Assembly: GCA_900545445.1 (NCBI GenBank) | Contig: UQZH01000050.1 | Location: 1-13,534, forward strand | Length of the DNA: 13,534 nt | From: an uncultured Collinsella sp. | GTDB lineage: Bacteria > Actinomycetota > Coriobacteriia > Coriobacteriales > Coriobacteriaceae | Reading direction: 5' to 3' | Shown: piece after piece, positions 6,043-13,534 of the stretch | How the letters are laid out: each line of letters opens with the position of its first letter | Position numbering within the stretch: position 1 is the first letter of the stretch | Notes under the pieces: generated by a model | What the model was told of the DNA's origin: nothing | What the model saw: only the letters and a program-made list of their open reading frames with translations | Database searches by the model: none | Program-made: the position numbers and the translations under genes

Positions 6043-7008
6043 ATGGCTCAAAACGCACGTTCCCATCGAAAGCTCAAGATAGCCGGCATCGTTGCACTGG
6101 TGGTTGTCGTTGTGCTGCTCGGATTTGCCGGCAACTTTCTGTTTGACTTCGCGCTGAATCCCCAAGCGCCGTACACCATGAAGATGATGCAGGATAGCAA
6201 GAACGACAAAGAAGGCGAGCAGCCGGATGCCGAGGACACCGAGGCGCGGGCATGGTTTAAAGAAAACCGCAAGAGCAGCAGCCTCACCGCAGATGACGGA
6301 ACCGAGCTCGCCGCTTGGTTTTTTGCCGCCTCGGAGAACGCCCACGATTACGCCGTCTGCCTGCATGGATATACCAACGAGCCCATCGGCATGGCCCGAT
6401 ACGTCAAGCGATTCCACGACCGCGGCATGAACGTGCTCGCGCCTGCCGCCCGCGCCCACGAGCGCTCCGGCGGCGACTATATCGGCATGGGCTGGCCCGA
6501 GCGGCTCGATGTCGTTGCATGGATTGGGCGGATCGTTCAGGCTGACCCCGAGGCGCGCATCCTGGTCTTTGGCGAGTCGATGGGTGCAGCAACTGCCATG
6601 AACGTCGCGGGGGAATCTCTACCCGCAAACGTAAAATGCATTATCGAGGACTGTGGTTATACGAGTGTTTGGGACGAGTTTTCCCTGCAACTCAAGGACG
6701 TGTTCGGCCTGCCCAGCTTTCCCTTGCTCGATGTAGCAAACTTGGTGTGCAACGTGCGCGCGGGCTACGACTTTCATAAGGCAAGCAGTGTGGAGCAACT
6801 CAAACACGCGACGGTTCCCATGCTGTTTATCCACGGCGACCAGGACACCTTTGTGCCGTACGACATGCTCGACCAAAACTACGACGCGTGCGCCAGCAAG
6901 GTTAAACAGAAGCTCACTATCCACGGCGCCACCCACGCCAAGAGTGCGCAAGTTGACCCCGAGCTCTACTGGAACACGGTCAACAACTTCCTCGACGAGT
7001 ATTTTTAG
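6043..7008 (+). CDS. membrane-anchored alpha/beta hydrolase (serine hydrolase)
   Basis: The 321-residue protein starts with a basic N-terminus, then one membrane segment (about 12-35), so the enzyme part should lie outside the cell as a signal-anchored protein. Alpha/beta-hydrolase landmarks are complete: HGY at 108-110 (oxyanion-hole region), the nucleophile elbow GESMG at 177-181 with Ser179, HGDQDTFVP at 264-272 with Asp268 as likely acid, and GATH at 295-298 with His298. It resembles the broad YqkD/Bem46-like group of extracellular or membrane-bound hydrolases; the substrate (ester, peptide or lipid) cannot be read from sequence. AGGAG lies eight bases before the ATG. It is the only rightward gene, diverges from the hemolysin III gene, has its own promoter with paired operator-like sites, and ends in a strong terminator, so it is a single-gene unit under its own control. 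Confidence 0.9.
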   Translation: MAQNARSHRKLKIAGIVALVVVVVLLGFAGNFLFDFALNPQAPYTMKMMQDSKNDKEGEQPDAEDTEARAWFKENRKSSSLTADDGTELAAWFFAASENAHDYAVCLHGYTNEPIGMARYVKRFHDRGMNVLAPAARAHERSGGDYIGMGWPERLDVVAWIGRIVQADPEARILVFGESMGAATAMNVAGESLPANVKCIIEDCGYTSVWDEFSLQLKDVFGLPSFPLLDVANLVCNVRAGYDFHKASSVEQLKHATVPMLFIHGDQDTFVPYDMLDQNYDACASKVKQKLTIHGATHAKSAQVDPELYWNTVNNFLDEYF

Positions 7009-7049
7009 GCAAAAAGCAACGTCTGGGGCTTTATCTGACCCCTTATTTT

Positions 7050-7173
7050 CGGAAGTATGCGGCAAAATCTGGAACTGCCGACCAGACCGCAGTTTTACCA
7101 ACAATTTATCAGGGGTTTTGTTGCCAAAAAATGTCGTGTGCTCGGCGGTCTCGAAATTTGCCGCATACTTCCG
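7050..7173. repeat. 124-bp near-perfect inverted repeat (MITE-like or REP-like element)
   Basis: CGGAAGTATGCGGCAAA at 7050-7066 is the exact reverse complement of 7157-7173. Pairing continues inward with mismatches (for example GCCGA near 7077 with TCGGC near 7142) to inner arms TTTTACCAACAA (7093-7104) and TTGTTGCCAAAA (7118-7129), leaving a 13-base loop. Almost the whole 124 bases can fold on itself. It is more AT-rich than the genes and has no open frame worth calling. It lies between convergent genes, just before the terminator at 7175-7212. No target-site duplication was seen. A dispersed palindromic element or a large structured RNA are both possible. Confidence 0.7.
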
Positions 7174-7174
7174 G

Positions 7175-7212
7175 AAAGCCGCCCGCGAGCGCTGTGCTCA
7201 CGGGCGGCTTTT
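7175..7212 (+). terminator. strong terminator between convergent genes
   Basis: AAAGCCGCCCG (7175-7185) pairs with CGGGCGGCTTT (7201-7211), and GAGC/GCTC (7187-7190/7196-7199) extends the stem after one mismatch, closing on a 5-base loop. TTTT follows on the plus strand. On the minus strand the stem ends in only TTT, so it serves the rightward hydrolase gene best but could also stop the leftward DUF362 transcript. The rest of 7009-7259 holds a weak GGGG/CCCC hairpin (7025-7042) and the 124-bp inverted repeat; no gene is seen. Confidence 0.8.
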
Positions 7213-7259
7213 GCTCAACTAACGCTACAAAGGCGCTTGTTTTGTCCAATAGATAGGCG

Positions 7260-8465
7260 CTATTTGACCTCGATGAGCTCGTACTTGCTCGTGCCCAGGC
7301 CGATCTTCTCGGCGTGCGCGATGCAGGTGCGCCAGTCGGTGTCGGGATGCGTGATGCAGAAGGGGTCCTTGGCCTGATCGCCCTCCAGATGCTCGTGGTT
7401 GTGCTCCATCTTGGCCGCGCTATCGGTGAGCTCGGTGTTGGGCAGCAGCTCGGATGCCATGACGGCGTCGGCGCAGGCCTGGTCGATGGCGACCGGGTCG
7501 AAGCTCGCGAACATGCCGATATCGTTGACGATGGGCGTGTCGTTTTCGGGATGGCAGTCGCAGTTGGGGCTAATGTCCATGGCGAGCGAAATGTGGAAGC
7601 TCGGGCGGCCGTCGACGACGGCCTTGGTGTACTCGGCGATCTTGCAGTTGAGCACGTCGGCCGCGGCGTCATAGCCGGGCTTGATGGCGTCCTGGTTGCA
7701 CACGCCGATGCAGCGGCCGCAACCCACGCAGCGATCGTGGTCGATGGCGGCCACGTGGACCGTGCGGGTGTTACCGTTGGCAAGCTCGCGCTCGCGGGTG
7801 TCGTCAAACGAGATAGCGTTGTGCGCACAGACCTTTTCGCAGGCACGGCAGCCAACACAGTGCTCGGTCGCGACGTTCGGCTTGCCGGCGGCATGCTGCT
7901 CCATCTTGCCGGCACGGCTGCCGCCTCCCATGCCCAGGTTCTTCATGGCGCCGCCAAAGCCGGCCTGCTCATGGCCCTTAAAGTGGGTGAGGCTGATCAC
8001 GATATCGGCGTCCATGAGAGCCTGACCGATCTTGGCCTCGCGCACGTACTCGCCGCCCTCGACCGGGACGAGTGCCTCGTCGGTGCCCTTGAGGCCGTCG
8101 GCGATGATGATCTGGCAGCCCGTGGCATACGGGGTAAAACCGTTCTGGTAGGCGGTATCGATGTGCTCGAGCGCGTTTTTGCGGCTACCCACATAGAGCG
8201 TATTGCAGTCGGTGAGGAAGGGCTTGCCTCCCAGCTCCTTCACGACATCCGCGACGGCGCGAGCGTAGTTGGGGCGCAAAAAGCTCAGATTGCCCAGCTC
8301 GCCAAAGTGAATCTTGATGGCGACGAACTTGTTCTCAAAGTCGATCTGCTCGATACCGGCGTGACGGATGAGGCGCTTGAGCTTGTCGAGCTGGCTCTCG
8401 CGAGCATGCGTGCGCAGGTTGGTAAAGTACACCTTTGCCGGTGCTGCGGGTGCGGTTGCGGTCAT
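7260..8465 (-). CDS. DUF362 domain protein with two 4Fe-4S cluster motifs
   Basis: The 401-residue protein is cytoplasmic, with no signal or membrane segment. The DUF362 part (about 10-195 and 270-345) includes KIHFGELGNLSFLRP at 51-65 and HFKGHEQAGFGGAMKNLGMG at 161-180. Two ferredoxin-type motifs are inserted: Cys203-206-209-213 (CVGCRACEKVC) and Cys246-249-252-256 (CVGCGRCIGVC). A further conserved-looking NCDCHPEND (301-309) is typical of this subfamily. Members occur widely in anaerobes and are thought to be electron-transfer or Fe-S dependent enzymes, but no reaction is established; names such as ferredoxin or iron-sulfur protein are used. AGGGG lies about nine bases before the ATG. A weak TTGACT with TACCAT at 19 bases is the only promoter hint in the 110 bases upstream. 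It converges on the hydrolase gene. Confidence 0.9.
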   Translation of the reverse strand: MTATAPAAPAKVYFTNLRTHARESQLDKLKRLIRHAGIEQIDFENKFVAIKIHFGELGNLSFLRPNYARAVADVVKELGGKPFLTDCNTLYVGSRKNALEHIDTAYQNGFTPYATGCQIIIADGLKGTDEALVPVEGGEYVREAKIGQALMDADIVISLTHFKGHEQAGFGGAMKNLGMGGGSRAGKMEQHAAGKPNVATEHCVGCRACEKVCAHNAISFDDTRERELANGNTRTVHVAAIDHDRCVGCGRCIGVCNQDAIKPGYDAAADVLNCKIAEYTKAVVDGRPSFHISLAMDISPNCDCHPENDTPIVNDIGMFASFDPVAIDQACADAVMASELLPNTELTDSAAKMEHNHEHLEGDQAKDPFCITHPDTDWRTCIAHAEKIGLGTSKYELIEVK

Positions 8466-8550
8466 AGATCTATCCCCTCGGTCTATATGGCGTTACAGAC
8501 ATAAGAGGATGGTACCCGCTGAAGTAGGGTCAAAGTCAAGCGCGAAACCG

Positions 8551-8577
8551 AGTCGTTGGGGACGTTCTTAAACGACT
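8551..8577. repeat. hairpin element with GGGGACGTTCTTA loop, overlapping the FtsX stop codon
   Basis: AGTCGTT (8551-8557) and AACGACT (8571-8577) form a perfect 7-bp stem around the 13-base loop GGGGACGTTCTTA (8558-8570). The loop is identical to that at 12067-12079, while the stem differs there with compensating changes. The right arm overlaps the TAG stop of the permease gene (8576-8578). There is no T-run after the stem on the minus strand, so it is not a classic intrinsic terminator. Confidence 0.7.
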
Positions 8578-11242
8578 ACTCTTGGACTTTGAGGGCCTCG
8601 GCCAGGCTCACGCGCGTGATAGAACGCGTGTGTAGCAGCGCCACGACCAGGTAGGTCGCAAAGCCAATGCCGACGCATGCAACCATGGACCAAGCGGGCA
8701 CGTAGATCTCGATATTGCCGTTGTAGGCGAGCAGCATCGAGCGGAAGATGGCCGTGAGCGAGCCGATAATGACCGGCAGACTCAGCACGAGCGACGCCAC
8801 CACGCACAGCGTGATCGAGCGGATGTACAGATGCGAGATCTCGCTATCGCGATAGCCAAAGACTTTCATGTAGCTGATCGACCGGGCGCTGTGGTCGATC
8901 ACAGCCTTGGTCAGCAGGTACATAAACAGCAGGAAGATAAACACCGCGAGCCCAACCATCATTCCGATCATTTTGCTCATCATGCCGATAAACTGGTCGC
9001 CCACGGCGCGCATGTCGTCGGGCGTGGTGTCGCCGGCAAAGTAACGAGCATCGAGATCGAGCTTCTCGTCGCTCACATAGCCGTTAAAGTAGGCGGCGTC
9101 GTTGTCGAACAGCTCGTTAAAGTCGTCGATACTCATATAGATATTCATGTCCGACTTGGAGCCCCAGGCACAGTCCTTGCCCGCGTACTCAAGGGAATAA
9201 TGCTCGCCCTCGTACTTGTCGCCGAGCGTGACCTTCTGGCCCTTGCTCCAGCCAAACTTATCGAGCAGACCGCCGCCAAAGACGACGCGTCCATCGCCGA
9301 CGTTGAGGTCTTTCCAATAGCGCGAATCGGATGAAATGCCGTAGACGGAAATCGTCTCCTCGCCATTACCATCGCCGCGGTCGTATTGCAGCTGGTAAAC
9401 GGCGTATTTCTCGGCCTGCGCGATTGCGCCCGCGCCGTTGTCGGTCGTATTGACCGGGTGGATATCGTCGTTGTCAGTGTCGATCTTAGAGGCCTTGTCG
9501 ATCAGGTCGATAGCCTCGTCACGGTCGCAGCCGAGGGCATCGGCAAGATCGTCAAGGCGCGCGTAGAGCGCATCTTTCTTGTCCTGGACCTTGGCAAGCG
9601 CGTCCTGCGCTGCGGTCAGGCTCTCGGCAGACGGAGATGCGGTCGCAGCATCGGCTGCCGCCTGCGCCGCATCGGCCGCGTCGTCAAGCTCGTCATCGGC
9701 ATCCTGGGCGGCGGTGAGGAGCGCGCCGTCAACCGACTGCAAGCGCTCGAGTGCTGACCACTGCTCACGCTCCTCGGCGGTGCCCTCGAGCTCCAGCGGC
9801 GCCTTGAGCGTGTACTGGTGCTCGGCGACCAGGCTCGTCTTCAGGTTGTCCGCGTAGTGCGTCATCGTGGGCAGAATCGCCAGGCCAAAAAGCATCAGCA
9901 GCGACGCAAATGCAATACCCACGAAGAGCGTGGCGAAGTTGCCCAGGTTGCGCAGGAAGATACGCAGGCGGAAGCGGGAAACAAAGCCCATGCGCTCCGA
10001 CAGCTGCAGGCCGCGCTTGGTGCCAGACTTGCCGCTCGCCTCGTGGCGAAGAAACTGCAGCGGCGTCTTACCCATTTTGCGAAGCAGACCCACCAGCGTG
10101 ATGAGGATGAGCGCGGCGGCGGGAACCACGGCGCACTTCACAAAGATCTCCCGGCTCCAGTACACCTGGAAGGGCGGCAGGCTGTACGAACCGTAATAGA
10201 GGCTGCGCATGGGCTCGGTAAAGAACACAACGCCGAGCGCAGTGCCCAAAAGCGCCGCGACCACGCCCACGATGGCGGGAAGCGCGAGGTAGTGCAGCAC
10301 GATCTCGCGTCGACGATAGCCGCTGGCGAGCAGCGTGCCGATGATGGCGCTCTCCTCCTCGATGGTGGCGTCGGTAAGGACCACAAAGACAAACGCCATA
10401 ATCACGATGATGATGTCGAGCAGCGTCATCCACATCATGGAGTCGCCGTCTACGTCGTCGCGTGCGTAGCCAATGCCCTGGTTGGAATCGGCGTCGATGA
10501 GGTCATCCACGCGTGCATCGGCATCGGTCAGCGCCTCGACCATATCCTGCTCCGCATCGATGCGATCCGCGGTGGGGAGGTCGCAATCGGTAAAGATAAA
10601 GGAATAGGTGTAGGCAGGCGCGCCACCGGCGTCCTCAAGCGCGGCAAAGCCGGCGTCGGTGACCTCGGCCACGCCGTACGTGATGGTGTTCACCGTAAAG
10701 TCCGAATTGTCGAGGAACAGCGCCTGGCTATCGGGCTGGGTCATGATGCCGCAGATGGTGTAGGTGCGACCCTCGAGCTCGACTCTATCGCCCACGGACA
10801 GGTTGTTATTGGTGGCAAAGACACGGTCGATGGCCACCTCGTCATCCGTCTTGGGCTCCTTGCCCTCACAGTAGGACGCGATATCGACCTTGGTGCGGTG
10901 CGCATAGGTGCGCAGCGTGCGCTTGGTGCCGTCGTCGCCGGCGGTCTTTTTTATGATGGCGTCGATGGAGAAATTCTTGTAGAGCGTGACGCCGCCGACG
11001 TCGTCGGCCGCGTCCTCGGCGGCCTTGAGTTGATCGTCGGTAGCCTCGAAGGAGGTGGTCACGCGGCCGTCCTCAATCGTGTACGCATTGCGCATGTCGT
11101 CGATAAGGCAACCGATGGAATGCGCCGCGAGCAAAAAGCCCGAGGTGAGAGCGATGCTTCCGCACATAAGCAAAAAGATTCCCAGGTACTTGCCGATATT
11201 GCGGCGCAGCTCGCGCGGGAGACGTTTTGCGAGAGGTGTCAT
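8576..11242 (-). CDS. FtsX/MacB-type ABC transporter permease
   Basis: From ATG 11242 the protein has 888 residues. About eight membrane segments follow a duplicated 1+3 plan: about 18-41, then ectodomain 1 (44-265), then about 268-291, 318-341 and 368-386; again about 436-458, then ectodomain 2 (460-755), then about 758-780, 808-833 and 850-871. The FtsX-type cytoplasmic loop after each second segment is visible (EEESAIIGTLLASGYRRREI; SISYMKVFGYRDSEI). Ectodomain 2 contains an Ala/Asp-rich predicted coiled coil (about 510-570). Such permeases work with a MacB/LolD-type ATPase by mechanotransmission, moving lipids, peptides or drugs or signalling outside; the cargo is not known here. An in-frame TTG at 11257 overlaps the ATPase stop, so ATG with AGGCGG just upstream is preferred, eight bases after that stop. 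Transcribed with the ATPase gene. Confidence 0.9.
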   Translation of the reverse strand: MTPLAKRLPRELRRNIGKYLGIFLLMCGSIALTSGFLLAAHSIGCLIDDMRNAYTIEDGRVTTSFEATDDQLKAAEDAADDVGGVTLYKNFSIDAIIKKTAGDDGTKRTLRTYAHRTKVDIASYCEGKEPKTDDEVAIDRVFATNNNLSVGDRVELEGRTYTICGIMTQPDSQALFLDNSDFTVNTITYGVAEVTDAGFAALEDAGGAPAYTYSFIFTDCDLPTADRIDAEQDMVEALTDADARVDDLIDADSNQGIGYARDDVDGDSMMWMTLLDIIIVIMAFVFVVLTDATIEEESAIIGTLLASGYRRREIVLHYLALPAIVGVVAALLGTALGVVFFTEPMRSLYYGSYSLPPFQVYWSREIFVKCAVVPAAALILITLVGLLRKMGKTPLQFLRHEASGKSGTKRGLQLSERMGFVSRFRLRIFLRNLGNFATLFVGIAFASLLMLFGLAILPTMTHYADNLKTSLVAEHQYTLKAPLELEGTAEEREQWSALERLQSVDGALLTAAQDADDELDDAADAAQAAADAATASPSAESLTAAQDALAKVQDKKDALYARLDDLADALGCDRDEAIDLIDKASKIDTDNDDIHPVNTTDNGAGAIAQAEKYAVYQLQYDRGDGNGEETISVYGISSDSRYWKDLNVGDGRVVFGGGLLDKFGWSKGQKVTLGDKYEGEHYSLEYAGKDCAWGSKSDMNIYMSIDDFNELFDNDAAYFNGYVSDEKLDLDARYFAGDTTPDDMRAVGDQFIGMMSKMIGMMVGLAVFIFLLFMYLLTKAVIDHSARSISYMKVFGYRDSEISHLYIRSITLCVVASLVLSLPVIIGSLTAIFRSMLLAYNGNIEIYVPAWSMVACVGIGFATYLVVALLHTRSITRVSLAEALKVQE

Positions 11243-11250
11243 GGCGCCGC

Positions 11251-11964
<714 letters not shown>

Positions 11965-11993
11965 GGTATCCCCCACTGTTAGCCTCATACTAC

Positions 11994-12022
11994 TTTATGA
12001 GCGTAATAGTAAACCTTGGCGA
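11994..12022 (-). promoter_or_regulatory. candidate promoter of the ABC ATPase/FtsX operon
   Basis: On the minus strand TCGCCA (12017-12022) and CATAAA (11994-11999) lie 17 bases apart, each a 4/6 consensus match. Transcription would begin near 11987, giving a leader of about 23 bases that ends in GGGGGATACC before ATG 11964. The match is only moderate. Confidence 0.3.
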
Positions 12023-12057
12023 ACTATTTTGGAGCGAGGCTTGGGATTTATTTCAGA

Positions 12058-12088
12058 CTGGTCATTGGGGACGTTCTTAAATGACCAG
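12058..12088. repeat. hairpin element with GGGGACGTTCTTA loop, just after the ABC-2 permease stop
   Basis: CTGGTCATT (12058-12066) and AATGACCAG (12080-12088) form a perfect 9-bp stem around the loop GGGGACGTTCTTA (12067-12079). It starts four bases after the TAG stop (12093-12095) of the leftward permease gene. Orientation and loop match the copy at 8551-8577. No T-run follows on the minus strand. Confidence 0.75.
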
Positions 12089-12092
12089 GTGG

Positions 12093-13298
12093 CTAAGCAC
12101 GGGATTTGGTGCGCGAGAGGGCGAGGCCTACGGCGGCGATGGCCGCGGCAAAGAGCACCGTGACGCCCAGGTCGCAGGCGATGTCACCCAGCACGGCGGA
12201 CGTCAAATCCGAGGCAAGCGCCTTGCCGATCGCGTCGTTCACCCAATATGTCGGCACAAAGTGCGCCACGGTCTGCACGGCCGATCCCATGAGCGACAGC
12301 GGCATCCAGGCGCCGCCCAAAAACGTCATGAGCATGCCAAGCAGGTTGCCCACACCGTTGAGCAGCTCCTCGCGCGCGCCCAGACTCGAAAGGGCAAAGC
12401 CAACGGCCAGTGGCGTGCATGCCAGGGCAAACGTCGCCGCCAGTGCCAGGCACACACGCCCCACGCCGACCTCGGCGACCGCGCCGGCAAAGCCCACGAC
12501 GCCCATCATGCTCGACACAAACCAGATGCAGACGGTGAGTACGGCGGCGGCCGCAAACACGGCAAGCGAACGCTGGCGCTCGGAGATTGGGCCGGCATCC
12601 ATACGACGCACGCGCTCGGGCTCGTTCATGCCCGAGAACACCAGCCCCACCGACACGATGACCGACGAGATAATCGCGTACGCACCAAAGTTGAAGTACG
12701 ACTCGAGCGTGGCGGCGGCCGTCGAGTCGACCTTGACCTGCTCGATCTGGACCTCCGCACGCTCGGCGGCAGCATGCTCGGCAGCCTTGGCAACGTCGCC
12801 GTTGGAGGCAGTGGGCTCAAGCGCCGCCGCAGCGCCCGCGAGTGAGATCCAGTGCGAGGCCTCGGCAGACGAAAGCGCCGCCGCCATGGTGCCAGCGCCG
12901 TAGGTCACATCGAGCTTGGGCAGGGACTCCCCCGCGCGGGCGGCTGCAACGAGGTCGCCCTCAAACCCCTCCGGGATAAAGAACACGCAGTCGGCACTGC
13001 CCTTGGCGCTGTTGCTCTTGGAGAGCGCGTCCGCAAGGTCGTAGGTGTCGTCGTCGACGCCCGTGACCAGCTCAAAGCGCGAACCCAGATGCTTGGTAAG
13101 CGCACGCGAAAGATCGCTGTCGTCGCGATCGACCACGATCACGTTGGCATCGTAGGGCTTGTACTCGGTGAGCTGCGACGAGTTCCAGCTCACCGATGCC
13201 GCGATAAACACACCCATGAGCGAGATGAACACCGTGTAGATGAGCAGATAGAGCGGGTGTGCGAGCGCCATGCGAAGCGCAGTCTTAAAGGTGCTCAT
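12093..13298 (-). CDS. ABC-2 type transporter permease
   Basis: From ATG 13298 the protein has 401 residues. It has a first membrane segment (about 15-37), a long outside domain (about 40-200) with a mixed alpha/beta start (ANVIVVDRDDSDLSRAL) and an Ala-rich helix (about 165-200), then five or six C-terminal membrane segments (about 203-223, 245-268, 278-305, 315-338, 372-394). PTYWVNDAI at 349-357 matches the usual FPxYWxxxA motif before the last segment. This is the ABC2_membrane_3 layout, as in drug or polymer exporters such as YhfI/YbhR-like permeases. It needs an ATPase, probably encoded to the right of the window. A TTG at 13313 is in frame, but AAGGAG five bases before ATG 13298 settles the start. 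It overlaps the upstream permease gene by 14 bases, so the two are likely partner subunits. Confidence 0.88.
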   Translation of the reverse strand: MSTFKTALRMALAHPLYLLIYTVFISLMGVFIAASVSWNSSQLTEYKPYDANVIVVDRDDSDLSRALTKHLGSRFELVTGVDDDTYDLADALSKSNSAKGSADCVFFIPEGFEGDLVAAARAGESLPKLDVTYGAGTMAAALSSAEASHWISLAGAAAALEPTASNGDVAKAAEHAAAERAEVQIEQVKVDSTAAATLESYFNFGAYAIISSVIVSVGLVFSGMNEPERVRRMDAGPISERQRSLAVFAAAAVLTVCIWFVSSMMGVVGFAGAVAEVGVGRVCLALAATFALACTPLAVGFALSSLGAREELLNGVGNLLGMLMTFLGGAWMPLSLMGSAVQTVAHFVPTYWVNDAIGKALASDLTSAVLGDIACDLGVTVLFAAAIAAVGLALSRTKSRA

Positions 13299-13534
13299 AG
13301 CGACTCCTTCCAAAGATCAGCGTGGCGGTGGCAACGAACAGCAGCGCCATCAGGACGAGCGCGCCGGCGCGAACGGCAAAGGGGCCCAGGTCCTCAAAGA
13401 AATACAGGCGGTTGAACATGTCGCAGATAAGCTTGACGGGGTTGAGCCAGCACTCGGCCGGACAGGCGCGGGCGACGTCGTCGGCAAGCGCCATCGCCGG
13501 CTCGCCGTAGAGGCCGGCGAACAAGGCGCACGTG
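13285..13534 (-). CDS. ABC-2 type permease, C-terminal part (cut by window edge)
   Basis: About 82 C-terminal residues are seen; the frame stays open to the right edge, so the start lies outside. The sequence ends with NPVKLICDMFNRLYFFEDLG, then a membrane segment of about 23 residues (VRAGALVLMALLFVATATLIFG) and a short basic tail RSRYEHL. This matches the end of an ABC-2 permease: a pre-helix NPV/PxxW-type segment followed by the last helix and a charged end. Its stop lies inside the next permease gene (overlap 13285-13298), which points to coupled translation and a heterodimeric permease. Confidence 0.75.
   Translation of the reverse strand, partial: TCALFAGLYGEPAMALADDVARACPAECWLNPVKLICDMFNRLYFFEDLGPFAVRAGALVLMALLFVATATLIFGRSRYEHL

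Noticed and set aside
7025..7047. GGGG/CCCC hairpin followed by TTATTTT as terminator of the hydrolase gene
   Set aside because: The stem has only four pairs with a 10-base loop; the hairpin at 7175-7212 is far stronger.

Overview
The window looks like a chromosomal segment of a high-GC, Gram-positive gut actinobacterium of the class Coriobacteriia, most likely Collinsella or a close relative. This is inferred from base composition, codon use and protein character (YtxH and PRC-barrel pair, DUF362 ferredoxin-like protein, large FtsX permease, strongly acidic protein tails). It is not proven by any marker gene. Twelve protein genes are seen. Eleven read leftward (minus strand) and one reads rightward. 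There are no rRNA or tRNA genes, CRISPR arrays or transposase genes.

Layout from left to right. 61-1467 is a membrane-anchored NodB-fold (polysaccharide deacetylase-like) protein whose metal ligands and catalytic His are all replaced, so it is probably a pseudoenzyme. 1540-2690 is a two-gene operon with its own promoter (YtxH-like membrane protein, then a PRC-barrel protein, with stop and start overlapping) that ends in a strong hairpin. 2821-5855 holds a hemolysin III/PAQR membrane protein, a CNNM/CorC-type CBS membrane protein, and a small protein whose N-terminal half resembles the N-terminal domain of cyanophycin synthetase, here without any synthetase. 5856-6042 is a divergent promoter region carrying two copies of a 14-bp operator-like palindrome and another palindrome over the opposite promoter. 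6043-7008 is the only rightward gene, a membrane-anchored serine alpha/beta hydrolase. 7009-7259 lies between convergent genes and holds a 124-bp near-perfect inverted repeat followed by a strong terminator. 7260-8465 is a DUF362 protein with two 4Fe-4S motifs. 8576-11964 is an ABC exporter-type pair (ATPase, then an 888-residue FtsX/MacB-type permease). 12093-13534 holds two overlapping ABC-2 type permease genes, the first cut by the window edge.

Most genes act at the cell envelope: wall-related, divalent-cation or lipid-associated membrane proteins, and two ABC transport systems. The most unusual non-coding feature is a recurring hairpin with the conserved loop GGGGACGTTCTTA. Two full copies with covarying stems and one degenerate copy each sit at, or within a few bases of, the stop codon of a leftward gene. 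This resembles a REP-type dispersed element. No complete new defence or biosynthetic system could be recognised.
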